A DNA stretch of 64,000 nt from Naematelia aurantialba (Eukaryota; Basidiomycota; Tremellomycetes; Tremellales; Naemateliaceae), in contig JAKFAO010000002.1 of assembly GCA_021527695.1 (NCBI GenBank), forward strand, positions 2,046,501 to 2,110,500, read 5' to 3'. The notes below the pieces were generated by a model that was not told where the DNA came from, did not search any database, and saw nothing but the letters and a program-made list of their open reading frames with translations. Shown in pieces: positions 35,001 through 47,320 of the stretch. A program made the translations under genes and the position numbers. Each line of letters starts with the position of its first letter. The first letter of the stretch is position 1.

Positions 35001-38000
35001 TCGATGACTGGGGCACTTTAGTCGGCAACTTTGCAAAGCCGTTTTGAGAGACTTACTGTGTTGAAGTGCGTCTTGCGCTTCCACGTATCTCTTCAGCTTG
35101 TACCAGCAATGAGCCATCGAGTGAAGCATGTCAAGGTCGTCGCTCTCGATCTGAAAACATGATAAGTATCGTGGAAGGGGGATCGAGGAATTTTGACTTA
35201 CAGCCTCGCTGTCTTGGATCGTACCGTAGGCTTGAAGGGCTTCTTCCCACATTTCGCGCTTCCGCAATTCATCACCAAGGGATTTGATCATTTGTTGGTG
35301 CAACACGACATCCACATGATCCAGCAAGTATTCGATGTGATCCTGTCATGTCAGCTGGAAGAGTCCCGAGGAAAGGGGGGAGCTGTTCTCACGGTGGCTT
35401 CGGTATCATTGCCCAGTTTCAGTCTGACCAGTGCGAGACGATAGCGCAAATCATCTTCGAGAGGAAACCCTCTAGGCTTTGTGGCAACATCTTCCTCGTC
35501 TTCGCCGTCCTTCTCGTCGTCGTAAGGGTGATACTCTCGATCGTCGTCGAACCTGTCCCACTCCTTTTGCTTTCTCCTCCCCTGCAGCCACCTCTGGCCA
35601 CGGCGTATGACGACAAGTGCTTCTTCCAGGTCATCCAGCTCGAGCAGGATGTCCACGAGTTGGATGATATGCTCGAGAGTCATGGATGCCTCTGGTGCTT
35701 CGGGACCATCGACGTGGTGGACGTGGTGGTCGAAGGCTCTGCGCATCCAGGCAGCGGCGTCCTGCATTTTCTTCTGAGCCTTGAGAAGAGGCGTAAAGTC
35801 AGAGAGGAGGTTGAAGTCTGTCGCCGAGGCGGGATGGATCTGGAGAATTTTCTTGAACGCGTCGATGGCCTAAGCATATCAGGATGGAATATACGGATAG
35901 AGGATAGATAGGATGGGATAGAGGTTTGAGATGTGATGCGGGGTATGACAGAGTATGAAGGGGATGATGGATGATGAGGGAATGCCGGGCGATGAGGGGA
36001 ACGACAGGCGATGAGGAATGGAGAGAAGGGGAAAGAGCATGCGACGGGGAAGATAGAGAAGGAGAGAGAGAGATGACGGAACACAGGAGGAGGGCAAGGT
36101 TGCCAAGACAAACCTTTGACACCTTTTTGTTCTGTCGGTACATCAGCGCCAGCTCGTATAGCGTGTCGACGTCGTCTGGGTCTTTTGCCAGGGCTTTGCG
36201 GAGGCAGTAGACGGCTTTCGTGAGGTCACCTTGGTCTCTGCTGGGTGTCAGTCGAGTCGTGTGGAGCTACGAGGCAGAAGCGGAAGCCCAGTCGCGCTCC
36301 TTCAATCACTCGACCTCCATGAAAGCTCCGGTCAACCTCTTTCCAGCCACAGTCACTCAGCCTCGAGTCGCCGCTCTCTGTAGATGTAGATGCACGATTT
36401 CCGCCTCGAGCCCCCTCTCTCTGGAGACGTATTCTGTCCACCTCGAGTCGCCGCTCGTAGAGTAAACGCAAGTAGACACCCACCTAAACTCGACCGCGAG
36501 GTTCTTCCAATCCTCCGCCTCGCCGTCCAAATGCGCCCCAGCGAGCCTCATCAGCCTGGCCGCCTCGAGCTGCGGCGGATCCATCTCTTCGTATATCGTC
36601 GCCAAGCTGTTCCAAGCACTGGCGACTCGGTAGTCTATCCGCACGACTTCCAGGTACAGCTCGAGGGCTCTGTCGTTGTAGCCCTGCGCGAAGAGGTCGT
36701 TGGCTTGGCCTAGGATCGGGAGGATTTCAGGCTTGGGTTTGTATGGGCGAGTAGGCTGTGCGTGTCAGCGGTCAGGAGGGCGGTGCAGTGCAAGATATGA
36801 CGTCGCAGACAGTAAGATGCAGTACAATACACGAGTTCGCAGACAGGAAGATGCAGCAGACATGACCTCGTAGACAGGAAGATGCAGCAGACATGACCTC
36901 GCAGACGGGCGTAGACTGACCTTTGCCTTGACCCGCCGCTTGGCCGCAGGCAGCTCGGCCTCGTTGTCCCGATCCATCTCGTCCCTGAACAAGCTCTCGG
37001 CGTCGACGTCGACGCCGATGTCGACCGCACCGGCACCCCCTCCGGCACCGGCAGCGGCGGCGGCGGTGCCAACAGACTGCCCTTCGTGTGTGGGGACGAC
37101 GCGGCGGACGTATCCTGCGAGCCGGCTGCTGGGGTCAGCGGCTGTGGGCGAGCGAGGATTAGGGAGGACAAGAGGCAGGACCCTCCTGCTTGGACCTCCA
37201 TCGCAATCCGTGTCTCTCTGTCCACGCAATCCGTCTGTCCAAGTCCATCCACGCAGATCGGCCAAGTCTACGCAAACCGCCCAAGTCCACCACAGTCTGA
37301 CCATTCCCAGCACTCACCCAAAGACCTCGTCCCCATCTCCCTCCCCAGCTCCCTCCCCAGCCCCTACTCCCACTCCCACTCCCACTCCCACTCCGCCCTG
37401 AGCGCCACCTCTGCGCGCAGCCGCTCTGCCTCCCCTTGCACGGGAAGAACCTCTCGGACGTGCCCTGCCCTTGCCCTTGCCTTGCCCTTTCCTGCGCTAG
37501 CTGGCTGCGTCCTGCCCTTCATGCCGTCGCCGCCTCCCGTACCTTCCCCACCATCGGCATCGGCATCGTCGTCATCGTCGTCGTTGGTATCGCCGTCGTC
37601 GTCAGTTGCGCCACCACCGTCTGCTTCGTCATCGACGTACTCGTCCTCTCCACTGGACACCGAGCTCGCCCCCATGGCGCTCGTCGCGGCGTCATCGTCG
37701 TCGTCATCTTCATCTTCATCTTCCTCACCGTCGTCCTCACCCTGCCGAACGCGGTCGTGGCCATCATCGTCGATGGCCGTGGACGGGCGACGTCGACGAG
37801 CCCGCCGTGTCTTCCCGCGACCATCACCGAGCTCCAACCCCAAATCCAGATCCAAGTCCAAATCCAAGCCCAAGTCTAGGTCCGAGCCCAGGTCCATATC
37901 CAAGCCCATATCCAAGCCCATATCCAAGCCGCGATCAGACCCCAGTTCGAGGGCAGGGTCGATGGGCGGCGACGCAGATGGGGACATGTCGAACACCTGG

Positions 38001-38029
38001 TCGCGCCCCGTTGATCTGGACCGAGGCAT
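32018..38029 (-). CDS. TFC4: TFIIIC subunit with TPR repeats (Tfc4/Sfc4, human GTF3C3)
   Basis: About 6 kb, many introns, start MPRSRSTGRDQ at 38029, stop at 32018. TFIIIC binds the internal promoters of tRNA genes, and this subunit recruits TFIIIB for Pol III. The N-terminus is extremely acidic (DMGLDMGLDMDLGSDLDL, then D/E runs), as in the yeast subunit. TPR units are visible at NDRALELYLEVVRIDYRVAS, LATIYEEMDPPQLEAARLM, LRKALAKDPDDVDTLYELAL, MWEEALQAYGTIQDSEA and HYEARLTLASLLEDKGQRDD. The C-terminal part has ENARRLGQMHQFNPEPF, NDPLICLMLAQAFMGRSMNR, FGRWFHGIGV.HLAVEHYERVL and EAAHNLVLLYASHGSLELAK. Several introns are enlarged by minisatellites. Exon boundaries near the acidic N-terminus (37360-37550) are unresolved. 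Confidence 0.9.
32185..32300. repeat. GGATGTGAAGAGTAG-type minisatellite in a TFC4 intron
   Basis: Six or seven degenerate copies of a 14-18-nt unit around GTGAAGAGTAG. Lies in the intron before the last TFC4 exon. Confidence 0.85.
33068..33272. repeat. 37-43-nt minisatellite in a TFC4 intron
   Basis: About five copies of a unit containing AAGTGACAGACGAGACC and GAGGTAGAT(C/G)AAGG fill most of the intron between the exon ending YQSAL (donor near 33316) and the exon beginning ahead of ELNKNDPL (about 33035). A weak coding-like frame through it is a repeat effect. Confidence 0.9.
36800..36908. repeat. AGACAGGAAGATGCAG minisatellite in a TFC4 intron
   Basis: Three to four degenerate copies of a unit of about 36 nt containing CGCAGACAGGAAGATGCAG and CAGACATGACCTCG. 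Intronic on the minus strand, between the exon ending RRVKAK and the exon starting RPYKPKPEI. Confidence 0.85.
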
Positions 38030-38806
38030 CTGGGTTTTCCGTCCCCGCGGAGGGCCGATTTCTGTCCCGTTGGAGGGTGACTTCTTCTATCCCGTTGGAG
38101 GGCGACTTCTTCTATCCCGTTGGAGGGTGAATTACTTCTCCTGTAAGGCGGAGAGTGGACGGCCTCCTGTCCTGGGTCGAGGGCCGATATAGCGAGCGTA
38201 GAGGGCGAGAGTAGACAGTCAAGTTGAGAGAGGATCAAGACTTCGGGCACCGACCAGTCGCCTGTGGACAAGCCCAAATTGTGATCTTCTTTTCTCAAGC
38301 TCAAGCACGATCCAAATCCCAAGACCAAGATCAACGTCCGCTTATCTGAAATGAACCATGGAACAGACGACTACACGACTAGACGAGATGGACAGATGAT
38401 ATTGACAGGTCGAATCTCGTAGCCGCAAAACAAATCAACGTTGGGCCCCGCAACGCTGCTCGAGTCACTCTACTGACTCGACAATATTACGCTCTTCGCA
38501 CAATGCAACTGCACTCTCTCGAGCAGCCTTGACACTATTCATATTCATATACAGCACATACCCTACATGTCCTTCTGCGTCGTTCTACAACGGCCAGTCC
38601 CCCAAAGAATAGCAAAAGCAACAGCAAAAATTCGAACCTCATCTACAGCGGTGAGTGGGGTGACTGAATGGGTCAGTGAAAGGAGGATGCTGGTCGAGGG
38701 TGGGCCAAGAGAAAGGATATTACTATAACAGGGCCAGCGTAACGAGGTGAGGGGTGAAATCATGTACTGCTCGTTCTACACCACCACATGTCTGCAAATA
38801 CACAGC
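38030..38806. promoter_or_regulatory. TFC4 promoter region
   Basis: 777 nt between two minus-strand genes. A 29-nt tandem duplication (CCCGTTGGAGGGTGACTTCT and variants, three copies near 38066-38133) lies just upstream of the TFC4 start, probably in its leader. No gene seen. Confidence 0.55.
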
Positions 38807-40924
38807 CTACGCCTTGCTGCAGCACACGCCGCCAAAGAAACCGCATAGCGCACCCAGCGGGTTCTCCCGGACCAGCTGGACACTGCGCTCTCGGGGGCCG
38901 TCGACGCCCGTCCGGAGCTTCAACCCTCCCATAGCACTGATAAGCGCATCCGATTCGTCGGCGCCATGCTTCTCGTTGAACTCTTGGCTGATGACGCCGA
39001 GACGAGCCTTGCCAGTCACGACAGCAGTCAGCTTGTCCGTGTCGAGCGAGCCCGGGGTCGAGCCCGAGAAAGCAGAGTAGAACGACGACGCGAGCGTCGC
39101 CGTGATATGCTGAGTTGCCAGAACAGCCAGGCTAGCTTCAGCCGGCGTCGGCGTCGGCTTTTGCTGCTCGACAAAGAACTTGGGTCGGACGTCGGCAGCC
39201 AGGCCTTGCTTCTCGGCCTGCGCCTCGCGGGCGAGCCTCGACCACATTTGCATGCGGTAACTGTCCATGCTTCGGAGCGAAAAGGCGTTGTCGCTAGCCC
39301 ACTCGGCAAAGGTCGACGATGTGATGTCTCGTCCGTTGCCAGTGGCGGCCAGGCTCGGCACGCGCGCCTCCTTTGCCGAATCGTTCAGACGCGGGTTGAT
39401 GTTGACACGGGGAACGTCTGCAAAGCCCTTGAGCTTGGGAGATGACGGCGGAAGGACGAGATCGGGAGTGAACATGGTGTGACAGATGGTCGATCCGCCA
39501 AACAGGCTGTCGCTGCCGCCCCAGAAGCCTCGGCTGGCCTCGGTTGACGCCGAAGCGAGGTCTTTGCGCGTGTTGATCGTCACCGGTGTCGTCGTGCGCT
39601 TTGGTGTCGCTGGCATGACAGGCAAGCTAGGTGACATGGCAAGCGCGTTGAGCATCGCTGGCGATTGGCTCGTCTTGTGGGCTGTCTCGGGATGAAGGAT
39701 CGACATGGTGGAAGCTTTGAGCGCCTCGAGTTCCCGCCTGAAAACGTTGTCAACATGGGGGAAAGAAGAGTAGACGAATCACGTACCTTAGATCCTGGTT
39801 CTCTGATCGACTGTTGACCAGCTCTGCCCTCATGGCATCGATGACCGTGTCGCGGTCCTTGATATGGGACTCGAGCGTGCCAATGTAGTCCTTCCTCCTC
39901 GTGCGGAATGCTCGCGCACTCAGCTTGTTTCGTAGTTGACGCTTCTCCTTTGATGAAAGCTTCTTGTACTCTTCCGGGCTAGGGCGCCACGAGTCGTCGT
40001 CGTCAATGTCCTCGTCGTCTCCGCGGACGACGCTGGACATGCCACCACCCTTCTTGCCGCCCTTGCCGCGACCAGCACTGAAGATGGCTGGAAGTGGCAC
40101 GAGGCGGTCGATCTGTGCATCGACATCTCCGTTGAGAGAGAAGACCGAGTTTTGGCGATCTGAGCGTGACGAGCTTGATGCTGATTCGTTCGGCTCGATG
40201 GCACGCAGGGGTTCCTCGGTCTCTTGTGTTGACGGTGCAGCAGCCGGAGTAGGCTGTGGTGCAGTCGTGCTGGGCGAGATGTATGATGACGAGGCAACAG
40301 CGTTGGCGGGAGAGGTGGAGAAGACCATCGAAGGCTGGATGGTCTGTAGGCTGTGGTGCCTTGGATGGCTGACGGGGCGCCGTTCTGGCTGTATCGCATG
40401 AGGCTCATGGCGAACTGGTTCAGTGCTTGTTGCTGTTCGAGGGTGAACTCGTATTGAGCTGCGGAGACCGGAGCAGGGGCCGTGGAACTCTCGCCGCTTT
40501 TGGGCAGGGTTGTCCAGTCGATCGGCTCTGACTTGACTTGGATGTCGTGCTGGATCGGGGGCGGCACGTGCACCAGGGACTTGTCGACGGGGAAATCAAA
40601 CGTAAAGTCCATGTTGGCGTCGAACTCGTAGTCGGGATCGACGGTGAAAGGCTCTTGTACAGGCATGGCGAGGGGAGACGGGGTATGGTTTGAGATGGTT
40701 GCTGGGCTCTGGCCGTGGGACTGCGCGTCGATGAGCACGAGCATGGAGCGGATGACAGGATCATCTAGGGGGGAGAGGGGACTTACCGAGGTGTCGCCCG
40801 ACTCAAACTCGTCAAAGTTGAACAGGTCGGAGAAGTCTTCCTCGACGCCTTTGACGATATGGTAGTCGAGCTGTGCCGCAGTGCTTGTCGACGACGCGGT
40901 GAGGGCAGGAGAGCTGTCGTTCAT
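38807..40924 (-). CDS. bZIP transcription factor with an apparent frame change
   Basis: Start MNDSSPALTASS at 40924, stop at 38807. The acidic N-terminal half includes DFSDLFNFDEFESGDTSVSP and KSEPIDWTTLPKS. The bZIP is near 39830-39975: EEYKKLSSKEKRQLRNKLSA-RAFRTRRKDYIGTLE, with the conserved basic-region N-x-x-S-A-x-x-F/S-R pattern, then a leucine zipper crossing an intron at about 39785-39738. The C-terminus is a long conserved-looking tail ending GALCGFFGGVCCSKA. Between MRYSQNGAP (to about 40366) and TIQPSMVFS (from about 40340) the frame shifts by one. A 23-nt GT..AG segment would restore it but is shorter than any other intron here. DNA-binding role is from the family; target genes unknown. 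Confidence 0.82.
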
Positions 40925-42714
40925 GGTGGTGGGCGCGGGTGAGGCGAGGGCGCGGGCGCGAACGCTGGGGCGGGTGCGAGCTACTTGGGTCAGTTTTTGC
41001 CAGAAGAGATGCTGTGATGGTTGTTTGAGGAATGACAGTCGAGTAGAGTGAAGGTGAGAAGAAAGGAAGAAACACTGGTCGAGTGAATCTGGGCCTCGCT
41101 GAGCGAGCGGATGAAAGGAGGGGGTGGTGATGGGATGAATGTGGGGCAAAGGCTGGCTTGGGGTGTATCGCCTCGACGCCGCGATGTTATAAAGGGCAAC
41201 TATCGATAGGCGATACGGCGATACGCAAGGGGGGATACGGCCCCAAGGGGGGATACAAACTGGGTGTGTGGTATGTGAATACAGGTGGATGCGAATACAG
41301 GTGAATACAGGTGAATGCAAATACCAGTAAATACCAGTAAATATAGATACCAGCAGACACCAGTATATACCAATACAGCGGCAACAGAGTAGCTCTGATA
41401 CTGCGGACCAAGGAATGGAGTGAGGAATTGACAAAGGAGAATGATGGGAATCGAAAGGAAGTACACACCAACGTCGCCACCTGTGCCGAGTCGTCGTCGG
41501 CCCCGAGAGCAATTCGTTCGAATTCGTTTAGCCGCAGCCACGACAGTGGCAGGGAGTAGCAGTCGCAGTGACAGTGACAGTCACAATAGCAGTGACAATG
41601 GCGAGGATAATGGTAATGGCGATGGCAATGGAGTCAAGTGACAGCAAGGTGCAGGCAAAGCAAGAATCAGAATCGATGTCCTCGATGATATCGATGGGAA
41701 GCAAAACGGGGAAAGGGGGAACAGAAGCAACGGTGAACGGTGACGCGAGGCCGCGGGGGACAAAAACTACTAGTCATCAAAAAATACCTGTTTGGCAGCA
41801 CTCGGGACTCGGAGACTCGCTGGAACCTTCCCCCCTCTGCGCCACGTGGGAACCCCGGGGGCCGAGGCCGAGTTGGTGTCCTTCTCTCCTTCCTCGCCTC
41901 CTTCCCTCCTCCCTTGGATCTCTCGTCTCCTCCCCCCGCGCCTGCCTCTGCCATCTCTCCCTGGTCCCCCTCTGCATGCCATCTGTGCCACGACTACTCG
42001 CCAGCAAACGTAATGCAACTGCAACTATACGAACTGCCCCGAGCACTTCCACCACGGCGCAAGCTCAAGCAGGGTCGCAAGGCTAAACGGGCAAACGGGC
42101 AAACGGGCAAAACGGGCAACGGGCAAACGGGGAGGCCAAAGCATGGAATTGGTTCCGGACCCTTACCAACGCTGATGAGTCGTTTCGGCAGTCAAGATGA
42201 CAGGATCTCCCGGCCGGCGCTCGATCGGCTCTCAGGGCCGAAACTGGCGAAATCGCTACCGTTCCTGGCGGGTCGCGGCGCTCGGCGGGGATTAGCTTAC
42301 ACATCGGTCCTGGTTCATACCGCTTGTCGAGTGTGTCCATATCGATGGCTCCTCTGAGGATCTGCCCGCTGGGCGACTCTATCAAGCTTGCTGACCTGTG
42401 CATCTATATGTACATATGCACACATGATCAGTGTACATCAACCAAGTGTACATAAAGTACATCCAGGCAAATACATCCACTCAGTGTACATCAACCAAGG
42501 AGATATTGTACACGCGATCTTTGGCTGACCGCCCGACCCCCCCCTCCCCCGCGACCACTTGACCGCTCACCCCAACGGCTCAACCGCTGACGCTCTGCCA
42601 CCTCCCGCTGACACCTCTAACATCGCTGGCCCCTCTGATACGCCGCAGCCACTCGTCAGAAGAACAGAATCGAAATCGTCACGAGTATCGTATTGTATCA
42701 CCCTCTCAAACCCC
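40925..42714. other. Long intergenic region with several short tandem repeats
   Basis: 1.8 kb. The half next to the bZIP gene would be its promoter and leader: a TACCAGTAAATACCAG-type repeat at about 41280-41380 and a CAGTGACAATGG-type repeat at 41540-41640. An AAACGGGC octamer run is at 42085-42130. A duplicated CAGTGTACATCAACCAAG sits near 42428 and 42481. I see no convincing gene. Confidence 0.5.
42085..42131. repeat. AAACGGGC-type octamer repeat
   Basis: About six tandem units of ACGGGCAA with small length changes. It looks superficially telomere-like but is short and internal. Confidence 0.85.
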
Positions 42715-45700
42715 TCACAAATCTACCAGAGTCGAGCCTGCGCTGCTGCTGCCCTTCATCTTTCCCGTCATGGGCTCCGCCTTCATCAGATCTACATGGG
42801 TCAGCTCAGCCATGTTGGGTCATGGGTAGCGGCAGCCACGTTGGGTCATGACTAGCGGCAGCCATGTTGGGTCATGGATGGAGGCGTCGTGGGTGGTGGT
42901 CGATGGACGATGGATCGCACTGGGCAGTCCGAGTGCTCGCAAGGACCAATGACCATGCTCGGAATATGAAGGATATGACGGCGCAGACTCACCCTCGGCG
43001 ACCTTCTTCTGCTCCCCTTTAAGCCCCTCGTCGTCGTCTCCATGCGCTTTGAGGAACGCCTCGACCTGATACCATCAGCTCTGCTCTCGGATCAAGCGAG
43101 TGCAACAAGGAAATGCCACGAGAACTGCAAACAAGCAAATGCCAACGAGCAACGCGATCTGGCGAGTCAAGAATTGGCCAGGGATAAAGAGGGCAAATTC
43201 AGAGCCAGCCAATCGCAAACCAGACTCACCTCATCCATCACCCCCTCCTCGTCCTCGCCGCCCTCGTCCTCACCGTCGCTATCCCCAATCGCATCGATAG
43301 CAAAGTTCGGCCTGTGCAGAATCGCCTCTTGAGCCTGACGGACCATCTCGCTCTCTTCTCTGTACCGCGCCTCCACGTCTGCCAGACTGCGTGTCTCTGG
43401 TGTTCCAGGACCAGAGGACGTCGAGTTCTGCGACGTTCCCGACGGCGAGCGTCCGCGCCCTGCATTCGCCTTCTGCCCTTGCCCCTGCTCTTGCCCTTGG
43501 TTCTGGTTGTTACCTTGACTTTGGTTCGGGCCCTGGTATGGGGACGGCACGAGCAGAGATTCGCGAATGCCCAGGTCGAGGTTCGGTGATGTCGCCGGGA
43601 GCGTTTTGTTCAGTGACGGTTTACGCCATTCGGCATGTTTTCCCAGTGCAGCGCCAAAGCCGTCGGCCAGCCGGTTCAGTCGGTTCTTGTTCCTGCTCGT
43701 CAGCGCCGCATGCATCTAATCACTCACTCGTTCGTCACCACAAGGTTCATGAGACCGCCCAGGAGGCCTTCCGGCTTCTGGTGATGCTGGTGGTAGTCTT
43801 CTTCCTCCATACGGCCGAGCTGGAAGGAAGCTGGCAGATCATTACCAAAGAACCCCTCGAGCAGCTCATCAGCAAGTACAACCATCCTAAACGTCGCCAG
43901 ATCTACCGCCGTCAGTCGGGTCGTTGCACCTGATAATCCAGTAGCTCACTCAGATAAGGCACGTTATGTGGGCCAGCGGTAGAATTTGACCGGTGTCGCG
44001 ATTCGCTCGCTGTTTCCCGCTCCCCATTGATTGGCACGCGTTCCTCAGGCGTAGGCACGCTGTCCTGCGGTGCCGTTGCATCGCCAAATTCGTATGCGTT
44101 CAAGATGAATTTTGACACTGCTGCGAGATAGACATCTCCAGGTTCGTTTCGAAAGACAAACTGCAAAGATCAGCCAAGCTAGCCAGGCTTGATATCGCGC
44201 GCTATAGCTTACCAATAATGACTCTGATAGTTGGATCACTTCGTCCTTGGTGAGGTACCCATCCTTGTTCTTGTCGTGCAAGTTGAAGAACCACTCGATA
44301 GACTCCATCAATCCAGCGCTGATGACCGTATCCAAGCCGAGGACGACGTCCTGCAGCGACAATGTCCCTTGACTCTGCTTATCCCAGCTATAAAAGAGAC
44401 TGCCCAAACATCAGCATGGTTGTCTGTATCTGTCTCGTAAGCAAAGCACTGACCGGTCGATCAACTCGTGATCCGCAACTTTCTTCTCTGTCCGCTGGAT
44501 AAACGCATTTGTCGTCACCGTCTCCTCTCTCGCCCAGGTCGCAATCTCGCTCAGAAACACCTTGAAAGTTCGAAGATCGATCCTCGTCTCCACCCGACCC
44601 TGGGCATCCACCTGGATCCGAGGCTGGTCAAATTGGTCTCCTGGTTTGAGCGGATTGACATTGGCTCCTGCCTCTTCTGAGCAGATAGCCGAAAAGTAAT
44701 GATCGTAGATAATTCCAATTTGGTCCTTGTCGAATCGTCCGACCGCCTTGAGGTTCCGTACCGCCGCTCGCTTGGAGAATTTCTCAATCTCGTCCGAGAT
44801 GATAGCTCGTAGCCTCTTGCGCTCGCTTTGGATAGTCTCTTCAGTGATGACGTTGAACTCTCGGAATGCAACGACCAATAGTTCCTGGAAATTGGTGATA
44901 GCTCGGACACGAGGGTCGGGATGATTTGGGTGCGCCGAGTCGCCGATAGTGGAAAAGTATGTACGCATGAGGTTGATAAACATCCCATCATCAGTCACTT
45001 CAAGTAAAGCTTCGCCATTGATCTTGAGCACCGCTAGGTACTATCAGCCAGCCGTCGACATATGTGGAAGGTGACGTACCGAGACCAATCTGGAAGAGCA
45101 CCTTCACGCCCATGGCCAAAACACAGTCGACGATCCGGAAGGCAAAGATGAGCGGCATCGAGTTGATGTACAAGCTCAGAAACCACCTAAGGAGTGTGAG
45201 CGAGAGACAAGGTGACTGACGTCAGATCGCTCACGGCAACGAAGCGACCGATAGCTGAACGTCGACCTCTGAGAAATGATCCTTGATCATTGGTAGGCAG
45301 CGTCCAACCAGCGCTTCGAAGACACGTTGGTCAAGCAGAGTCCCCTCCATCGATGGACTGACCAAATCAGCTTGCATTCAGGGGGGAGAATCGCGTCAGC
45401 TGGCCTATAGTACCCTGGCAGTATGCGGTCACACAGCACCTCGAGCAGCCAGAATGCTTGTTCTTCCGACATATATCTACCTTATCAGTATGCTCCTCGG
45501 AACGCTGCATATAACCTACATGAGCAGCCCTGCGACCACCTGCAACTGTCAACAATGACCAACAGACATTCGGACACTCACAATGTTCAGAGCTTGACAG
45601 TACCCCAGCTCTGGATTCCGGAATGAGTACGCCACCAGGACTCTCCGCAATTTTACCAGCCCCTCTTCACTTTGGTATGCCTTGTATTCGGGTAACGACC

Positions 45701-47059
45701 GATTCAGATCCTTCTCGATCTCATCCGTCGACTGACTTGACTTGCCAGCGTTGGTCGAGAGGAGCAGGGAGTAAGTCTTGGGGTTTGCAAAGCGAAGATC
45801 TGTACACTTGCATCAGGATGGAAGAGAAATAGTGAGGATTAGGTGGAAAGGATAGACGCACAGACTGAGCCGGACATGACTTCCCATAGCTCGCCTCGAA
45901 GCCGCGATGGCAGTCCGACCTGGAGCAGGCGCTGGAACGGAGGATACCGAAGCACTGAAGTGCATAGTGAGCTCTCTGCAAATCACCGGGAGGGCGAGGA
46001 CAACTTACGAGTCAAGTTCCTCCCATGCACTAAAGGGGCAATCAGCATGACTGGAATTGGCGCCTTGGTGCGCTCACCGAGAAAGTACTCTCTCCATAAC
46101 TTCATCTTGCTTCTCTCCCTCATTTTCCGCGCATCACCCGGGAACCCAAACGTCTCGCCCAACCCCCTTTCATAACTTCCCTTATCATGACCTCCAGGCC
46201 CACGCAGATCACCCTCGCCCTCCGGTGCAGGCTGGACCTTGTCGCCAAGCTCCGTCCCTAGCAGCAGGTGGTCGGTGTGATGTTGCGCATGAGTAGCGGT
46301 TGGTGCGGTGAGGAGGTACTCGGAGTAGAGGGATGGCAAGAATGGTTTGAGCTGTTTCATCGATGGTAACTAAATAACGTTAGCGGGAAATGTGCTTTGC
46401 TGGTAGGGCAAGTAGGCGCACTTGGGCTTTGAGGGCATCGCGGAGCAGGATTGAAAAGTGTTCGGCTGTAGGGAGGAGGGAAGTAAGCTGGAGGATCTGC
46501 GACGGTGTAAGTGATGCCACAATCGCAACGGGTGAGGTGAGCGTACAATTCGCATCCCGTGCCATGTTGCTAGCGATAACGCAAAGACACCTGCTCGGGA
46601 GTTGAGCCTACGCCGTCGTGTCAGCGCGGACATCGACGTCATGCATGAGCCGGCGGAGGAGCGAACCGTTCAACTCTGCGTATAGTGTATAATGGCAGAG
46701 TGCAGCGACACGATTTCCTATCCAGACTAATGAAGCACAGATACGGAGGCAAGAGCGATAATCTCCCCGCCTGCGGGTCTCATCAGCTCGTTCCCACCAG
46801 CAGAGTGCAGCAGCGAGAGCAGACGCAAGCTCACATAGACCTCTTCCTTGCCCTCAACACTGAGCACAGCATTGATGTCCATTCCCTGGAGCATTACACG
46901 CCCATCCTTCTCACGCTGACCTGGTCCACGGAGCTTGGACACTGCGGGTGGGTCGGACGGGCCCGGGATAGCTTCCTGTGTAGGCACGTTGAAGAAATCC
47001 CGCGTGAGCTCGTCCCGCGACTTGTCGCGATACGACCGCAAGTGCATCGGTAGAGACAT
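42715..47059 (-). CDS. GYP2: GRAM-TBC-EF-hand Rab GTPase-activating protein (Gyp2/TBC1D9 type)
   Basis: Intron-rich, stop at 42715; most likely start is [15 protein letters not shown] at 47059, with an upstream exon not excluded. The GRAM domain spans [16 protein letters not shown] to [19 protein letters not shown]; its middle, [19 protein letters not shown], appears only after removing an 84-nt intron. A linker helix [16 protein letters not shown] and [16 protein letters not shown] follow. The TBC domain has [17 protein letters not shown], the Arg finger in [12 protein letters not shown] and the Gln finger in LGYCQALN, so GAP activity should be intact. After [19 protein letters not shown] comes one canonical EF-hand, [12 protein letters not shown]. 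The C-terminus is Gln/Asn-rich then acidic. Acts on Rab GTPases in membrane traffic by family. Confidence 0.9.
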
Positions 47060-47320
47060 CGCGCTGGTACGGCCTTGTCTGCTGCTGCTGTCGTCGTCGT
47101 GCTGCTGGCTGAAAGACTGCAAAATGCAAGGATACAGGCCTGAGGATCGCTCCAAGGGGGAGGGGGAAGAAGCAGTCAGTGCGTAGTTGGGCGCGCCGGA
47201 AACGAAGGATAGGCGGATCAAGTGGGGGGAGTGAATAAAGTTTTGTGGAAGAACAGTCGCGCCAAATCGTCGACAACACCACCCCAAGTCATCCAAGTTG
47301 CTCACTTGAAAGCAGCAACC

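Noticed and set aside
38807..40924. HAC1/XBP1-type unconventional splicing to explain the bZIP frame change
   Set aside because: The break lies before the bZIP domain and I see no paired stem-loops with CNG|CNG cleavage sites; Hac1 introns lie after the bZIP.
42085..42131. Interstitial telomere repeat
   Set aside because: AAACGGGC units are too few and do not match TTAGGG or known fungal telomere variants.
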